This document shows positions 1 through 8,925 of a stretch of DNA of 64,000 nt, piece by piece; within the stretch, counting starts at the first letter, position 1; each line of letters begins with the position of its first letter. A model generated the notes under the pieces. The model ran no database searches. It worked only from the letters and a program-made list of their open reading frames with translations, and was not told the origin of the DNA. Made by a program: the position numbers and the translations under genes. The stretch is from Bradyrhizobium jicamae. GTDB lineage: Bacteria > Pseudomonadota > Alphaproteobacteria > Rhizobiales > Xanthobacteraceae. The stretch is taken from assembly GCF_018130215.1 (NCBI RefSeq), contig NZ_JAFCKQ010000035.1:1-64000 (forward strand), read 5' to 3'.

Positions 1-34
1 CCCCGGCGAGACTGGGCTTTTTTGTCACCGCCGT

Positions 35-60
35 CAGCAAGAGACCTTGGTCTCTTGCTG
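35..60. repeat. Perfect 12-bp palindrome near window start
   Basis: The arms CAGCAAGAGACC (35-46) and GGTCTCTTGCTG (49-60) are exact reverse complements separated by TT. A six-T run lies to the left (20-24), so neither strand shows a hairpin followed by a T tract. It could be a terminator relic or a protein-binding site; the function is unknown. Confidence 0.6.
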
Positions 61-315
61 AGAGGACACCTGCCACCAGGGCGTCAGGTCTGCACGATTT
101 CGCCGTCCGCTGCATGCGCTCTCGTCAGTTACACACGCAGCGTCCACCGCATCCCACCACAACGTTCGTGACGATCGCGAGCGCCCCTCGAGCGGGTGAG
201 ACGGGAAATTCTATACACTGATTTGTCATTACGATAAACCGAAATATTTTTACTCAGCGGGCTTGCGCCGTCGGGCAAATCAATGATTGGGGGTGTGAGG
301 GAAGCACCGGCGGAT

Positions 316-497
316 GGGCTCCCTCCCCCTTGTGGGTCCTTGCGGGGGAGGGTTGGGGAGAGGGGTACCACACGATGCATACTCTCCGCATGCGTCGCGA
401 CGACGAGCCTTCAAAGATTGCGCAGCGACGCACTCATCAAGCATGACGCCGCGGCCAACCCTCTCCCCACCCCCTCCTGCAAGGGGAGAGGGAGCCC
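316..497. repeat. Large imperfect inverted repeat, intergenic element
   Basis: The region 1-552 carries no gene that I can support. Within it, a left arm (316-366, GGGCTCCCTCCCC then GGGGAGGGTTGGGGAGAGGGG) and a right arm (455-497, CCAACCCTCTCCCC then GGGGAGAGGGAGCCC) are inverted copies around a centre of about 90 bp. Purine- and pyrimidine-rich palindromes like this are dispersed in Bradyrhizobium intergenic DNA (general knowledge); being a member of a multi-copy family is inferred here. The rest of 1-552 is AT-richer near 205-260 with no clear motif. Confidence 0.55.
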
Positions 498-552
498 GAC
501 GAACTCGGTCACCTCACGAATGACGGAGAGTGAGAGATAAGCGCGAAGCGCC

Positions 553-774
553 CTATTCCAGCGTGAACCCCACCCGCAACGTTACCTGATAGTGGCGCAC
601 CTTGCCCTCTTCGATATGGCCTCGCGTCTGCACGACTTCGAACCATTTCATTTCCCGAATCGTCTTCGACGCACGGCTGACGGCATTCTCGATCGCGGCT
701 TCGACGCTCTTGTCCGATGATCCGACCAGTTCCAGAATCTTGTAGACGTGATCCTTGTCGTGAGTGGCAGGCAT
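553..774 (-). CDS. Dodecin family flavin-binding protein
   Basis: A 73-residue protein matching dodecin in length and pattern: it starts MPATHDKDHVYKILELVGSS, has the helix SVEAAIENAVSRASKTIREMKWFEV with the conserved Trp that stacks on flavin, and ends in two strands (VRHYQVTLRVGFTLE). Dodecins form dodecameric hollow spheres in the cytoplasm that store flavins such as lumichrome or FMN and buffer them. The start is supported by an AAGGAGG ribosome binding site five bases upstream of the ATG. It stands alone on the minus strand with no operon partner. The family call is secure; the exact ligand is not. Confidence 0.93.
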   Translation of the reverse strand: MPATHDKDHVYKILELVGSSDKSVEAAIENAVSRASKTIREMKWFEVVQTRGHIEEGKVRHYQVTLRVGFTLE

Positions 775-1021
775 ATCGACCTCCTTGGGTGGATGGACGT
801 GACGACGATTTGTCCTTCGCTATCCGGACAGGCTATCCCTTGACGCGAACCTGGCGTGTCGAACGGCGATGCTGCGCAGCAACACGCGCGACGAATTGAA
901 TCAACGTATCATCGCGCCACTCGTGCCGCCGCGCACCCATTTTTGTCCGCTATACACCCGCCTTGTCCGCGCACCCGCCTATGCTAGCATGCTTCAGGCC
1001 AAAACATCCGGGAGCGATACC

Positions 1022-1603
1022 ATGTCGACCATGTCAAGCTCACCCGCCACCCCACCCCACAGCCTCGGATCCGGGGTTGCCCATCTTCGCGCAAAGTGGG
1101 GCTGGATCGTCGCGCTCGGCGTGATCTATCTGATCGCGGGCGTGCTCGCCTTCGGCAGCGTGTTGTTTGCGACCGTCGTCAGCGTGCTGTTCGTCGGCGC
1201 CATGATGATCGTCGCCGGCGCCGCCGAGATCATCAACGCATTCCAGTTCAAGTCGTGGGGCAAATTCCTGTTCTGGCTGCTGCTCGGCGCGCTCTATGTC
1301 GTCGCCGGCTTCATCACCTTCGAGAATCCGCTGCTCGCCGCGGCAACGCTGACGCTGTTCCTTGGCGTCGCACTCGTTGTCTCGGGCATCGTGCGCATTT
1401 TCCTCGCCTTCGGCATGAACTCGGCGTCGCCCTGGGGATTCGTCGCGATCTCCGGCGCGATCACGCTGCTGCTCGGCGCCATGATCCTGGCCCACTGGCC
1501 GGTCTCGAGCCTCTACGTGCTCGGCATCTTCCTCAGCGTCGACCTGATCTGCGCCGGCGTGAGCTGGATCACCATGGGGATGGCGCTGAAGCGCCGGACC
1601 TGA
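1022..1603 (+). CDS. HdeD family membrane protein (DUF308)
   Basis: A 193-residue integral membrane protein with about six hydrophobic helices (roughly residues 26-46, 48-70, 80-98, 103-125, 137-157, 162-185) arranged as repeated helix pairs, typical of HdeD/DUF308 proteins. Escherichia coli HdeD contributes to acid resistance at high cell density; in rhizobia the role is not established. I chose the ATG at 1022 over the more upstream possibility at 869 because hydrophobic family-like sequence begins after residue 20 and a GGGAG-type site (1010-1014) precedes it. It is monocistronic as far as spacing shows. Confidence 0.85.
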   Translation: MSTMSSSPATPPHSLGSGVAHLRAKWGWIVALGVIYLIAGVLAFGSVLFATVVSVLFVGAMMIVAGAAEIINAFQFKSWGKFLFWLLLGALYVVAGFITFENPLLAAATLTLFLGVALVVSGIVRIFLAFGMNSASPWGFVAISGAITLLLGAMILAHWPVSSLYVLGIFLSVDLICAGVSWITMGMALKRRT

Positions 1604-1777
1604 ATCGACACGAGCAGCGGTTTGCCGCGCGGCCCGGCAGGCGGGCCGCCGCGCATCACGTTGTCGTGTGCGCGCCGCCAAATCGCGGCCGTCACGTCGA
1701 ACGCGATTCCATCAGGCTCCGTCCAATCTGGCGAGCGGGCCATTCCGGTTTCGCCGAGCCGAAGGATGGAAATTCCC

Positions 1778-2122
1778 ATGTCGATACGATCACGGTTATC
1801 TTCAGCAGCCATCCTCGCTGCCGCGACCACGACCACGTTGGCCGCAACCGCAATCCTGGTCACGTCGGTCGCCACCACGGCACTGACGAACACGGCCGCC
1901 TACGCGTTTCAGCCGCGCGTCGCTCCGCCCTGCACGTTCTTCCTCTACCGGGACGGATGCGGCCAGCCCACCCCGACGGCGGATCTGGGTCGTCCGCGAG
2001 GCCGCGACATCTCGCCGGCCTACATGCAGCAATCCGATCCGCGCTACAATCAGAGCATGCTCAGTGCCGGCGGCGGTGGCGGAGGCGGAGGTGGTGGCGG
2101 CGGAGGTGGTGGCGGCCGCTGA
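1778..2122 (+). CDS. Exported protein with C-terminal poly-glycine tail
   Basis: A 114-residue protein of unknown function. The N-terminus is a long signal peptide (MSIRSRLSSAAILAAAT..., Ala/Thr-rich, cleavage likely near residue 43, after AYA). The mature part has two cysteines (PPCTFFLYRDGCGQP) and the C-terminus is an uninterrupted run of about 16 glycines followed by Arg, coded by GGC/GGT/GGA triplets (about 2068-2119). The start at 1778 has an AAGGA site 11 bases upstream; an ATG at 1766 is also possible. No homologous family is recognised. The glycine run is slippage-prone DNA. Confidence 0.6.
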   Translation: MSIRSRLSSAAILAAATTTTLAATAILVTSVATTALTNTAAYAFQPRVAPPCTFFLYRDGCGQPTPTADLGRPRGRDISPAYMQQSDPRYNQSMLSAGGGGGGGGGGGGGGGGR

Positions 2123-2287
2123 CCCCCGGCGATCGCCTGGCCCGCAAACGTGCGGCGATTGTGCCGCACGCATCGGGCGACACATGACGGCTTGCCGGTT
2201 GACTACCCTTCCCCGCGCGCTATCCATCTCCGACGATTTTTGCGCATGGAGGCCCATCGGGTCATACGCGCCTTCGGAGAGACCAGC

Positions 2288-3232
2288 GTGCATATTGTCG
2301 ACGACAGCGAGGTCAACCGCGTCCTGACCTTTCCGATCCTGATCGAGGCGATCGAGGCCGCGCACCGGCGGCCGAAGATCGCGGTGCACGACAGCTATCT
2401 CGGCGACGACAAGGGCCAGCAGCTGGTGACGCGCAGCGCGGTGGACGCCGGCCGTTTCATGATGACCAAGCTGTACACCAGCTTTCCGGCCAATCTCGCG
2501 CAGGGCAAGCTGCCCGCCGTGCAGGCGGTCTGCGTGCTGTTCGACGGCAGCAACGGTCAGCCGCTCGCGGTGATGGACGCCTCCGAGATCACCCACTGGA
2601 AGACGGCGGCGGACTCCGCGCTCGGCGCCAAGCACCTTGCACGGCCGGATGCGGAGACGCTCCTGGTGGTCGGCGCCGGCGAGATGGCGGAATGGCTGGT
2701 GCGCGGGCACCGCACGGTGCGGCCGTCGCTGCGGCGGGTGCGGATCTGGAATCGCACCATGGATCGGGCGGAGGAACTCGCCACGTCCCTGGAGAAGGAA
2801 GGAATCTTCGCCGAGGCCGTCACCGATCTCGACGCCGCAACCCGCGCGGCCGACATCATCACCACCTGCACCCGCTCGCGCGAGCCGCTGGTCAAGGGCG
2901 CGAATTTGCGGCCCGGCACCCATCTCGACCTGGTCGGCGGCTTCACGCCTGATACCCGCGAGGCGGACGACGAGGCGGCGCGACGCTCGCGCGTGTTCGT
3001 CGACCGCCGCGAATCCGCGTTCGACGGTGTCGGCGACATCCTGGCGCCGATCAAGAGCGGTGCGATCAGCGAGAGCGACGTGCTCGGCGATCATTACGAC
3101 CTCGCCGGCGGCAAGGTCGCCGGCCGGCTGTCGGCCGACGACATCACCTTCTTCAAGAATGCCGGCGGCGGGCATCTCGACCTGATGACCTGCGAGACGG
3201 TGTTTGCGCAACTGGGGAAAGAGCTGCGCTGA
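2288..3232 (+). CDS. Ornithine cyclodeaminase / mu-crystallin family protein
   Basis: A protein of about 314 residues with the family architecture: an N-terminal substrate domain (the lysine-containing segment MMTKLYTSFP near residue 60 and the HWKTAADSALGAKHLA segment near 103-118) and a Rossmann NAD-binding domain starting at VGAGEMAEWL (residues 128-137), followed by the GGFTPDTREADDE segment. Family members convert ornithine to proline, or reduce imino acids such as delta-1-pyrroline-2-carboxylate, so the substrate is open. The GTG at 2288 is preferred because GGAGAG sits eight bases before it; an ATG at 2246 would add 14 residues. It is convergent with the molybdenum hydroxylase operon. 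Confidence 0.88.
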   Translation: MHIVDDSEVNRVLTFPILIEAIEAAHRRPKIAVHDSYLGDDKGQQLVTRSAVDAGRFMMTKLYTSFPANLAQGKLPAVQAVCVLFDGSNGQPLAVMDASEITHWKTAADSALGAKHLARPDAETLLVVGAGEMAEWLVRGHRTVRPSLRRVRIWNRTMDRAEELATSLEKEGIFAEAVTDLDAATRAADIITTCTRSREPLVKGANLRPGTHLDLVGGFTPDTREADDEAARRSRVFVDRRESAFDGVGDILAPIKSGAISESDVLGDHYDLAGGKVAGRLSADDITFFKNAGGGHLDLMTCETVFAQLGKELR

Positions 3233-3253
3233 GCGCCCCGGCTACCGTATGCC

Positions 3254-5512
3254 CTACTCCGCCGCCTGCTGCACCGGCGCATCCAGCTCCGCCGAGACTT
3301 TCGGCGGCGACATCGGCAGGCTGTAGAACCTGTGGCCGAGCGCGTTGTGGACGGCGTTGGCGACCGCGGCCATGACAGGCACCAGCGGCACCTCGCCGAC
3401 GCCCTTGACGCCTTGCGGATGCTTCGGGTTCGGCACCTCGACCAGCGCGCAGTCGATCATCGGCAGGTCGGAGCAAACCGGCATGCGGTAGTCGAGGAAA
3501 CCGGGATTATCGACCTTGCCGTCCTTGTTGTAGATGTATTCCTCGTTCAGCGCCCAGCCGATGCCCTGCGCGACGCCGCCCTGGAGCTGGCCCTCGACAT
3601 AGCTCGGATGCACGGCGCGGCCGACATCCTGCACAGCGGTATAGCGGATCACCCTGACGATGCCGAGTTCGACATCGACCTCGACGTCGCAGATATGAGT
3701 GCCGAAGCCGCCTTCCGCGCCCTGCGTGTTGAGCTGCACGCTGGCGCCGATGGGGCCGCCCTGCGAGGGTGCCTTCTCGGCGAGATCGGCGAGCGTCAGC
3801 GGCTTGAACTCGCCGGCATTCGGGCTCACCGGATGCGCGGCGCCGTTCTCCCACTTCACGGCTTCGGGATCGATCTCCCAGACCTTCGCCGCGCGCTCGC
3901 GCAGGGTCGCGATCACCTTGTCGGCGGCCTGCGTCACCACCATCGAGGAGGCGAACAGCACGCGGCTGCCGCCGGTGAGATTGGAGAAGCCGACCGTCTG
4001 GGTGTCGCCGATGATGACGGAGACGCGATTGTAGTCGATGCCCAGCAACTCGGCGCAGATGTTGGCGATGCCCGCGCGCGAGCCGCCGATGTCTGGGTGT
4101 CCCGTGGTGACGACGACGTTGCCGTCCTCGGTGATGTTGACTTGCGCCGAGGATTCGCCGCCGGCGTTGAACCAGAAGCCGGACGCGACGCCGCGGCCCT
4201 GCAGCTTGCCGAGCGGCGCCGAATAATGCGGATGGTTCTTCGCAACCTCCAGCGTCTCGATATAACCGATGCGCGGGAACACCGGGCCGTGCGCGGCCTT
4301 GGTGCCCTGCCTGGCGGCATTCTTCAACCGCAGCTCCAGCGGATCCATCTTGAGCCGCTCCGCCAGTTCGTCGAGCACGCACTCCACGGCATAGGCGCCG
4401 ATCGGCGCGCCGGGCGCGCGATAGGCCGCGACCTTGGAACGGTTGCAGCAGACGTCGAAACCTTCCGACAGCACATGCGGGATGTCGTAGGGCGCGAAGC
4501 TGCAGCCGACGGCGCCGCGGATCGGCGAGCCCGGGAAGGCGCCGGCCTGCAGATAGAACGCGCCGTGGGCGGCAACGATGGTGCCGTCCTTCTTCGCCCC
4601 GATCCTCACCGTGCTCTTCGAGCCCGAGGTCGGCCCCGTCGCGCGCATCACCTCCTCGCGCGTCATCACCATCTTCACCGGGCGGCCGGACTTCCTGGCG
4701 AGCAGGGTCGCGAGCGGCTCGAGATAGACGATGGTCTTGCCGCCGAAGCCGCCGCCGATCTCGGCGGGGATGGCGCGGATGTCGCTCTGCGGGATGCCCG
4801 TCAGCATCGAGGTCATCGCACGCACCATGAACTGGCCCTGGCTCGACGACCAGATCGTGGTCTTTCCGTCGGCGGCAACCGAGATCAGGCAGGCATGCGG
4901 CTCGATATAGCCCTGATGCACCGGGCGCGTCGTGAACGAGCGCTCGATCACGATCTCGGCGTCCTTGAAGCCCTGGGCGATATCGCCCTTCTTGGATTCG
5001 ATCCTGGCCATGATGTTCGAGGGCTTGCCGTCGACCTTGTGCCACTCGTGCAGGATCGGCGCGCCGTCCTTCAGCGCATCGTCGATCTCGATCGCCCAGG
5101 GCAGCACCTCATAATCGACCTCGATCAGCCTGCAGGCCTCGGCCGCGATCGCCTCCGTGGTCGCGGCGACCGCCGCAACGGGGTGACCGGGGAACAGCGC
5201 CTTGTCGCGCGCCATCACGTTGCGGCACATCCAGCGCATGTCCTGGATGCCGAGCATGACCGCGCCCTTCTCGATCGTGAAATCGACCACGTCGCGCGAG
5301 GTGACCACCGCCTTGACGCCGGGCAGCGCCTCGGCCTTCGCGGTGTTGATCGATCTGATGCGGGCATGCGGATGCGGGCTGCGCAGCACCTTGCCCCAGA
5401 TCATGCCGGGCATCGTGGTATCGGCGGCGAAGGCCGCGCGGCCCGTCACCTTGTCGACGCCGTCGGGCCTGATGGTGCGCTGGCCGATCCATTTGTTGTC
5501 GACGACGTTCAT
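3254..5512 (-). CDS. Molybdenum hydroxylase, Mo-cofactor large subunit
   Basis: A 752-residue large subunit of the xanthine dehydrogenase/aldehyde oxidase family. It contains the N-terminal a/b hammerhead region (RAAFAADTTMPGMIWGKVLRS), the GGGFGGKT molybdopterin-contact motif, the active-site segment AAYRAPGAP and the C-terminal GVGEVPLVP motif with the catalytic glutamate. The AYRAPG segment lacks the AYRCSFR loop of form I CO dehydrogenase, so it is not a canonical CO dehydrogenase. It overlaps the 2Fe-2S gene by four bases (ATGA), indicating translational coupling. With the two upstream genes it makes an L-M-S type heterotrimer that hydroxylates an aldehyde or N-heterocycle; the substrate is unknown. 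Confidence 0.92.
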   Translation of the reverse strand: MNVVDNKWIGQRTIRPDGVDKVTGRAAFAADTTMPGMIWGKVLRSPHPHARIRSINTAKAEALPGVKAVVTSRDVVDFTIEKGAVMLGIQDMRWMCRNVMARDKALFPGHPVAAVAATTEAIAAEACRLIEVDYEVLPWAIEIDDALKDGAPILHEWHKVDGKPSNIMARIESKKGDIAQGFKDAEIVIERSFTTRPVHQGYIEPHACLISVAADGKTTIWSSSQGQFMVRAMTSMLTGIPQSDIRAIPAEIGGGFGGKTIVYLEPLATLLARKSGRPVKMVMTREEVMRATGPTSGSKSTVRIGAKKDGTIVAAHGAFYLQAGAFPGSPIRGAVGCSFAPYDIPHVLSEGFDVCCNRSKVAAYRAPGAPIGAYAVECVLDELAERLKMDPLELRLKNAARQGTKAAHGPVFPRIGYIETLEVAKNHPHYSAPLGKLQGRGVASGFWFNAGGESSAQVNITEDGNVVVTTGHPDIGGSRAGIANICAELLGIDYNRVSVIIGDTQTVGFSNLTGGSRVLFASSMVVTQAADKVIATLRERAAKVWEIDPEAVKWENGAAHPVSPNAGEFKPLTLADLAEKAPSQGGPIGASVQLNTQGAEGGFGTHICDVEVDVELGIVRVIRYTAVQDVGRAVHPSYVEGQLQGGVAQGIGWALNEEYIYNKDGKVDNPGFLDYRMPVCSDLPMIDCALVEVPNPKHPQGVKGVGEVPLVPVMAAVANAVHNALGHRFYSLPMSPPKVSAELDAPVQQAAE

Positions 5513-6003
5513 GGCCGTGCCTCCAGGATTACTTGCCTCATCTCGGCGGCGGTTTCCATCACCGCGCGGACGATCTTGTCGTATCCGGTGCACCGGCAGA
5601 GATTGCCGGCGAGCCAGAAGCGGACTTCCTCTTCGGTCGGATTTGAATTGCGCGCCAGCAGCGCCTCGGAGGCGACCAGCATCCCCGAGGTGCAGATGCC
5701 GCATTGAAGCGCGGCGTGCTCGAGGAACTTCTGCTGCAACGGGTGCAGCCGGCCGCCCTTGGCCATGCCCTCGATGGTCCTGATCTCATGGCCTTCGGCC
5801 TCGACCGCGAGCATCAGGCAGGAGCAGACCAGGCGGCCGTCGACCGTGATCGAGCAGGCGCCGCAATCGCCCGAGGAACATCCCTCCTTGGAGCCGGTGA
5901 GGCCGAGCTGGCCGCGCAGGGCGTCGAGCATGGTCTCGTAGGGTTCGCAGAGGAACTCCATCGGCTCGCCGTTGACAATGGTGGAGACGTGCAGTTTCGC
6001 CAT
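5509..6003 (-). CDS. Molybdenum hydroxylase, 2Fe-2S small subunit
   Basis: A 164-residue iron-sulfur subunit. The N-terminal plant-type ferredoxin cluster is visible as GCSSGDCGACSITVDG followed by the fourth cysteine in VCSCLM; the second, C-terminal cluster is seen as QCGICTSGM and NLCRCTGYDKI. These are the eight cysteines expected for the family. It passes electrons from the molybdenum centre to FAD. It lies four bases downstream of the FAD subunit gene and overlaps the large-subunit gene, so the three are one operon in the order FAD, FeS, Mo. Confidence 0.94.
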   Translation of the reverse strand: MAKLHVSTIVNGEPMEFLCEPYETMLDALRGQLGLTGSKEGCSSGDCGACSITVDGRLVCSCLMLAVEAEGHEIRTIEGMAKGGRLHPLQQKFLEHAALQCGICTSGMLVASEALLARNSNPTEEEVRFWLAGNLCRCTGYDKIVRAVMETAAEMRQVILEARP

Positions 6004-6007
6004 GGTT

Positions 6008-6877
6008 TCAATTTCCTCCGGCGCGCCGGGCTGCGATCGCAGCGGTGCGCTTCAGCAGCACGCCTGCAGTCTTGGTGCGATAGGCGATGGTGCCGCGCTT
6101 GTCGTCGATCGGACGGCAGGCGGCGCGGCACGCGGCGGCTGCGGCCTCGAGCGCGTCATCATCGAGCTTCGAACCTATCAAGGCTTTCCCCGCCGGCTCG
6201 ACCAGCAGCGCGGTCGGCGCCACCGCGCCGAGGCCGACGCGGGCCGCGGTGCAGGTACCGCCGTCGAGCGTCAGGCTGACGCCGAGGCCGACGACGGCGA
6301 TGTCCATCTCGGTGCGCGGGATCATCCGCAAATAGGCATCCCCGGATCCCGCAGGCCTGGGCGGCAACGCGAAGCTGACGAGGATCTCGCCCGGCTCGAG
6401 GTTGGTGCGGCCGGGTCCGGCCGGCACGTCCTCGACCTTGATCTCGCGGCGGCCGTTCGGGCCCTGAACCGTGACCACGGCGCCGGCCGCGATCATCGCC
6501 GGCACGCTGTCGCCGGCGGGCGAGCCGTTGCAGAGATTGCCGCCGGCGGATGCCCGGCCCTGCACCTGCTTGGAGCCGATCAAATTGACCGCCTCGAGCA
6601 CGCCGGGCCACGCCTTGCCGAAGCGCGGATGCTCCAATAGCGCCATGCCGGAGACGGCAGCGCCAATGCGGAAGCCGCCATCGGCGGTCTCCGCGATCTC
6701 GGTCATCTCGCCGATCTTCTTGATGTCGACGATCAATCCCGGCCGCACCAGGCCGGAGCGCATTTGCACCAATAAATCGGTGCCGCCTGCCATGATGCGG
6801 GCTGCACTCCCGGCGGCAGCAAATGCGCCAATCGCTTCATCAAGCGTGCGCGGTGCCACGTATCGGATATCGGTCAT
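6008..6877 (-). CDS. Molybdenum hydroxylase, FAD-binding medium subunit
   Basis: A 289-residue CoxM-type FAD subunit. The pyrophosphate-binding motif appears as AGGTDLLVQMRSG, and the second FAD contact as GGNLCNGSPAGDSVPA. It accepts electrons from the 2Fe-2S subunit and passes them to an external acceptor. The ATG at 6877 (MTDIRYVAPRTLDEAIG) fits the family N-terminus. This is the first gene of the operon; its promoter should lie in the divergent region up to 7245. Confidence 0.92.
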   Translation of the reverse strand: MTDIRYVAPRTLDEAIGAFAAAGSAARIMAGGTDLLVQMRSGLVRPGLIVDIKKIGEMTEIAETADGGFRIGAAVSGMALLEHPRFGKAWPGVLEAVNLIGSKQVQGRASAGGNLCNGSPAGDSVPAMIAAGAVVTVQGPNGRREIKVEDVPAGPGRTNLEPGEILVSFALPPRPAGSGDAYLRMIPRTEMDIAVVGLGVSLTLDGGTCTAARVGLGAVAPTALLVEPAGKALIGSKLDDDALEAAAAACRAACRPIDDKRGTIAYRTKTAGVLLKRTAAIAARRAGGN

Positions 6878-7245
6878 GGTTGTTCTTTGATTCTCCCTCG
6901 CCTGCCCCGTTCCCTTGTGACGGTGATACGCCTTTTGGCGTAGTCGGCAGGAGTCGGAGCCTACACGGCGGAGCGCTGCTGGAACAGCCTCCGAGGTGCG
7001 GTGGAAAGCGCAGGCTCCCATGCAGGATGCGGGCTTGTGCGGGCCCCGCGACGGGAACGCAGCGCGGTCACCGATCTTTCACATCGTGAAAATCGGGAGC
7101 CCAGCCCCGGTGGCCACCGCCCTCGCTTGCCTGGGACGCCGGATTGGGGAAACATGTCGATCGCTGCAGCGCGTGTGCCTGATGGAACGACACACGGATC
7201 GATCGCCACCACCGATCCAGCCTGCGCCACATCGGGAGACAGTGC
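6878..7245. promoter_or_regulatory. Divergent intergenic region, hydroxylase operon / binding protein
   Basis: This 368-bp gap lies between the starts of the minus-strand hydroxylase operon and the plus-strand binding-protein gene and must hold both promoters. I see no strong palindrome, RNA gene or supported ORF in it. Confidence 0.4.
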
Positions 7246-8853
7246 ATGCCCCACGTTTCGCGCCGGACCCTCCTCAAGCTTGCGGCCGCCGCGCCGCCGG
7301 CGATCGCCTTCCCGGCGACATTCTCGTCGCGGGCCGCCGCGGCCGGCCGCAAGACCATCACCGCGGTGATGCATTCGGACCTGCGCATCATCGATCCCGG
7401 CATCACGACGGCCTACATCACCCGCGATCACGGCTACATGGTCTACGACACGCTTCTCGGCATCGATTCCAGCTTCAAGGTCCACCCGCAGATGGCGGAC
7501 TGGACCATCTCCGACGACAAGCTGACCTACACCTTCACGCTGCGCGACGGGTTGAAATGGCACGACGGCGCGCCCGTCACCGCGGAGGACTGCGTCGCCT
7601 CGCTGAAACGCTGGAGCGCGGTCGACGGCATGGCGCAGAAGCTCGCCGAGTTCACCGCGACCCTGGAGGCCTCCGGACCGAAGACGATCGTGCTGAAGCT
7701 GAAGGAGCCGTATGGCCTCGTGCTGGAGTCCATCGCCAAGCCCTCCTCCTATGTGGCGTTCATGATGCCGAAGCGGCTCGCCGAGACGCCGCCGGGCAAG
7801 CAGATCACCGAGCAGATCGGCTCTGGCCCGTTCAAGTTCGTTGCCAGCGAATTCCAGCCCGGCGTCAAGACCGTCTATGAGAAGAATGCCGATTACGTGC
7901 CGCGCACCGAGAAGCCGGAATGGACCTCGGGCGGCAAGGTCGCGAAGGTCGATCGCGTCGAATGGATCACGATGCCCGATGCACAGACCGCGATCAACGC
8001 GCTGCAGTCCGGCGATATCGATTTCCTGGAGCTGCCGCCGATTGACCTGCTGCCGGTGCTCGAGAGCAATCCCGACCTGACGGTTGCCGTGCTGAACAAG
8101 TTCGGCTTCCAGATCGAGGGCAGGATGAATTTCGTGCAGCCGCCGTTCGACAACCCTAAAGTCCGCCGTGCCGCGTTCCTGGCGCTGAACCAGAAGGACG
8201 TGCTCGACGCCACCGTCGGCAACCCCAAATATTACGAGATCTGCGGCGCGGCCTTCGCCTGCGACACGCCGCTCGCCAGCGACGTCGGCGCGGAGACGCT
8301 GATCAAGGGCAACGGCCTGGCCGAGGCCAAGAAGGCGCTCGCTGAATCGGGCTATGACGGCACGCCTGTCGTGATCATGATTCCCGCCGACAATGCGCTG
8401 CTGAAATCGCCGCCGGTGGTCGTGGCGCAGCGGCTGCGCGAGGCGGGCTTCAACGTCGATGCGCAGACGACCGACTGGCAAACCCTGGTCAGCCGCCGCG
8501 CCAGCCAGAAGCCGACCAAGGAAGGCGGCTGGAACATGTTCTTCACCTTCACGGGCGCGACCGAAGTGATGAATCCGATCGCCAACAACCAGATCGTCGC
8601 CAACGGCAAACGGGCCTGGTTCGGCTGGCCGGAGGACGAAAAGCTCGAGGCCATGCGCGACGCGTTCGCGCGCTCGACATCGCCCGAGGAGCAGAAGAAG
8701 CTCGCGATCGACATCCAGAAGGAAGCCTACGAGCAGGTGATCTTCATTCCGCTCGGCCAGTTCCGCTCGCCGAGCGCCTGGCGCAAATCGCTGACCGGCG
8801 TGCTGGAGGGACCCGCGCCGCCGGTGTTCTGGAACGTCGACAAGACCGAATAG
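7246..8853 (+). CDS. Peptide-type ABC transporter substrate-binding protein (Tat signal)
   Basis: A 535-residue family 5 (DppA/OppA-type) periplasmic binding protein. The N-terminus MPHVSRRTLLKLAAAAPPA carries a twin-arginine motif (SRRTLLK) and an Ala-rich hydrophobic stretch ending about residue 33, so export by Tat in folded form is predicted. The mature region has family landmarks such as YTFTLRDGLKWHDG and GSGPFKF. No permease or ATPase adjoins it: the neighbours are the hydroxylase operon and an SPFH gene. It is about 70% identical by eye to the protein encoded at 48109-49728, which has a Sec-type signal instead. It may serve the ABC transporter at 53-57 kb. Confidence 0.9.
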   Translation: MPHVSRRTLLKLAAAAPPAIAFPATFSSRAAAAGRKTITAVMHSDLRIIDPGITTAYITRDHGYMVYDTLLGIDSSFKVHPQMADWTISDDKLTYTFTLRDGLKWHDGAPVTAEDCVASLKRWSAVDGMAQKLAEFTATLEASGPKTIVLKLKEPYGLVLESIAKPSSYVAFMMPKRLAETPPGKQITEQIGSGPFKFVASEFQPGVKTVYEKNADYVPRTEKPEWTSGGKVAKVDRVEWITMPDAQTAINALQSGDIDFLELPPIDLLPVLESNPDLTVAVLNKFGFQIEGRMNFVQPPFDNPKVRRAAFLALNQKDVLDATVGNPKYYEICGAAFACDTPLASDVGAETLIKGNGLAEAKKALAESGYDGTPVVIMIPADNALLKSPPVVVAQRLREAGFNVDAQTTDWQTLVSRRASQKPTKEGGWNMFFTFTGATEVMNPIANNQIVANGKRAWFGWPEDEKLEAMRDAFARSTSPEEQKKLAIDIQKEAYEQVIFIPLGQFRSPSAWRKSLTGVLEGPAPPVFWNVDKTE

Positions 8854-8870
8854 GCGAGGTCCGACAGGAG

Positions 8871-8900
8871 ATCGGCGGCGCGATTGCTCGCGCCGCCGAT
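8871..8900. terminator. Perfect 12-bp hairpin between convergent genes
   Basis: ATCGGCGGCGCG (8871-8882) pairs exactly with CGCGCCGCCGAT (8889-8900) around a six-base loop. It lies between the stop codons of two convergent genes and probably terminates both transcripts, although the T tract on the plus side is short (TTGCTCT). Confidence 0.7.
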
Positions 8901-8925
8901 TTGCTCTCACCCCATCCGCAGTTCG

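Noticed and set aside
3332..5707. 791-codon plus-strand ORF opposite the molybdenum hydroxylase subunit
   Set aside because: Antisense shadow of a well-defined enzyme; Arg/Asp/His-rich with no family sequence. Caused by GC-rich third positions.
3254..6877. Form I aerobic CO dehydrogenase
   Set aside because: The large subunit has AYRAPG in place of the AYRCSFR loop, so only a general molybdenum hydroxylase is supported.
6961..8910. 649-codon minus-strand ORF over the binding protein gene
   Set aside because: Antisense of a clear substrate-binding protein; skewed composition and no start support.
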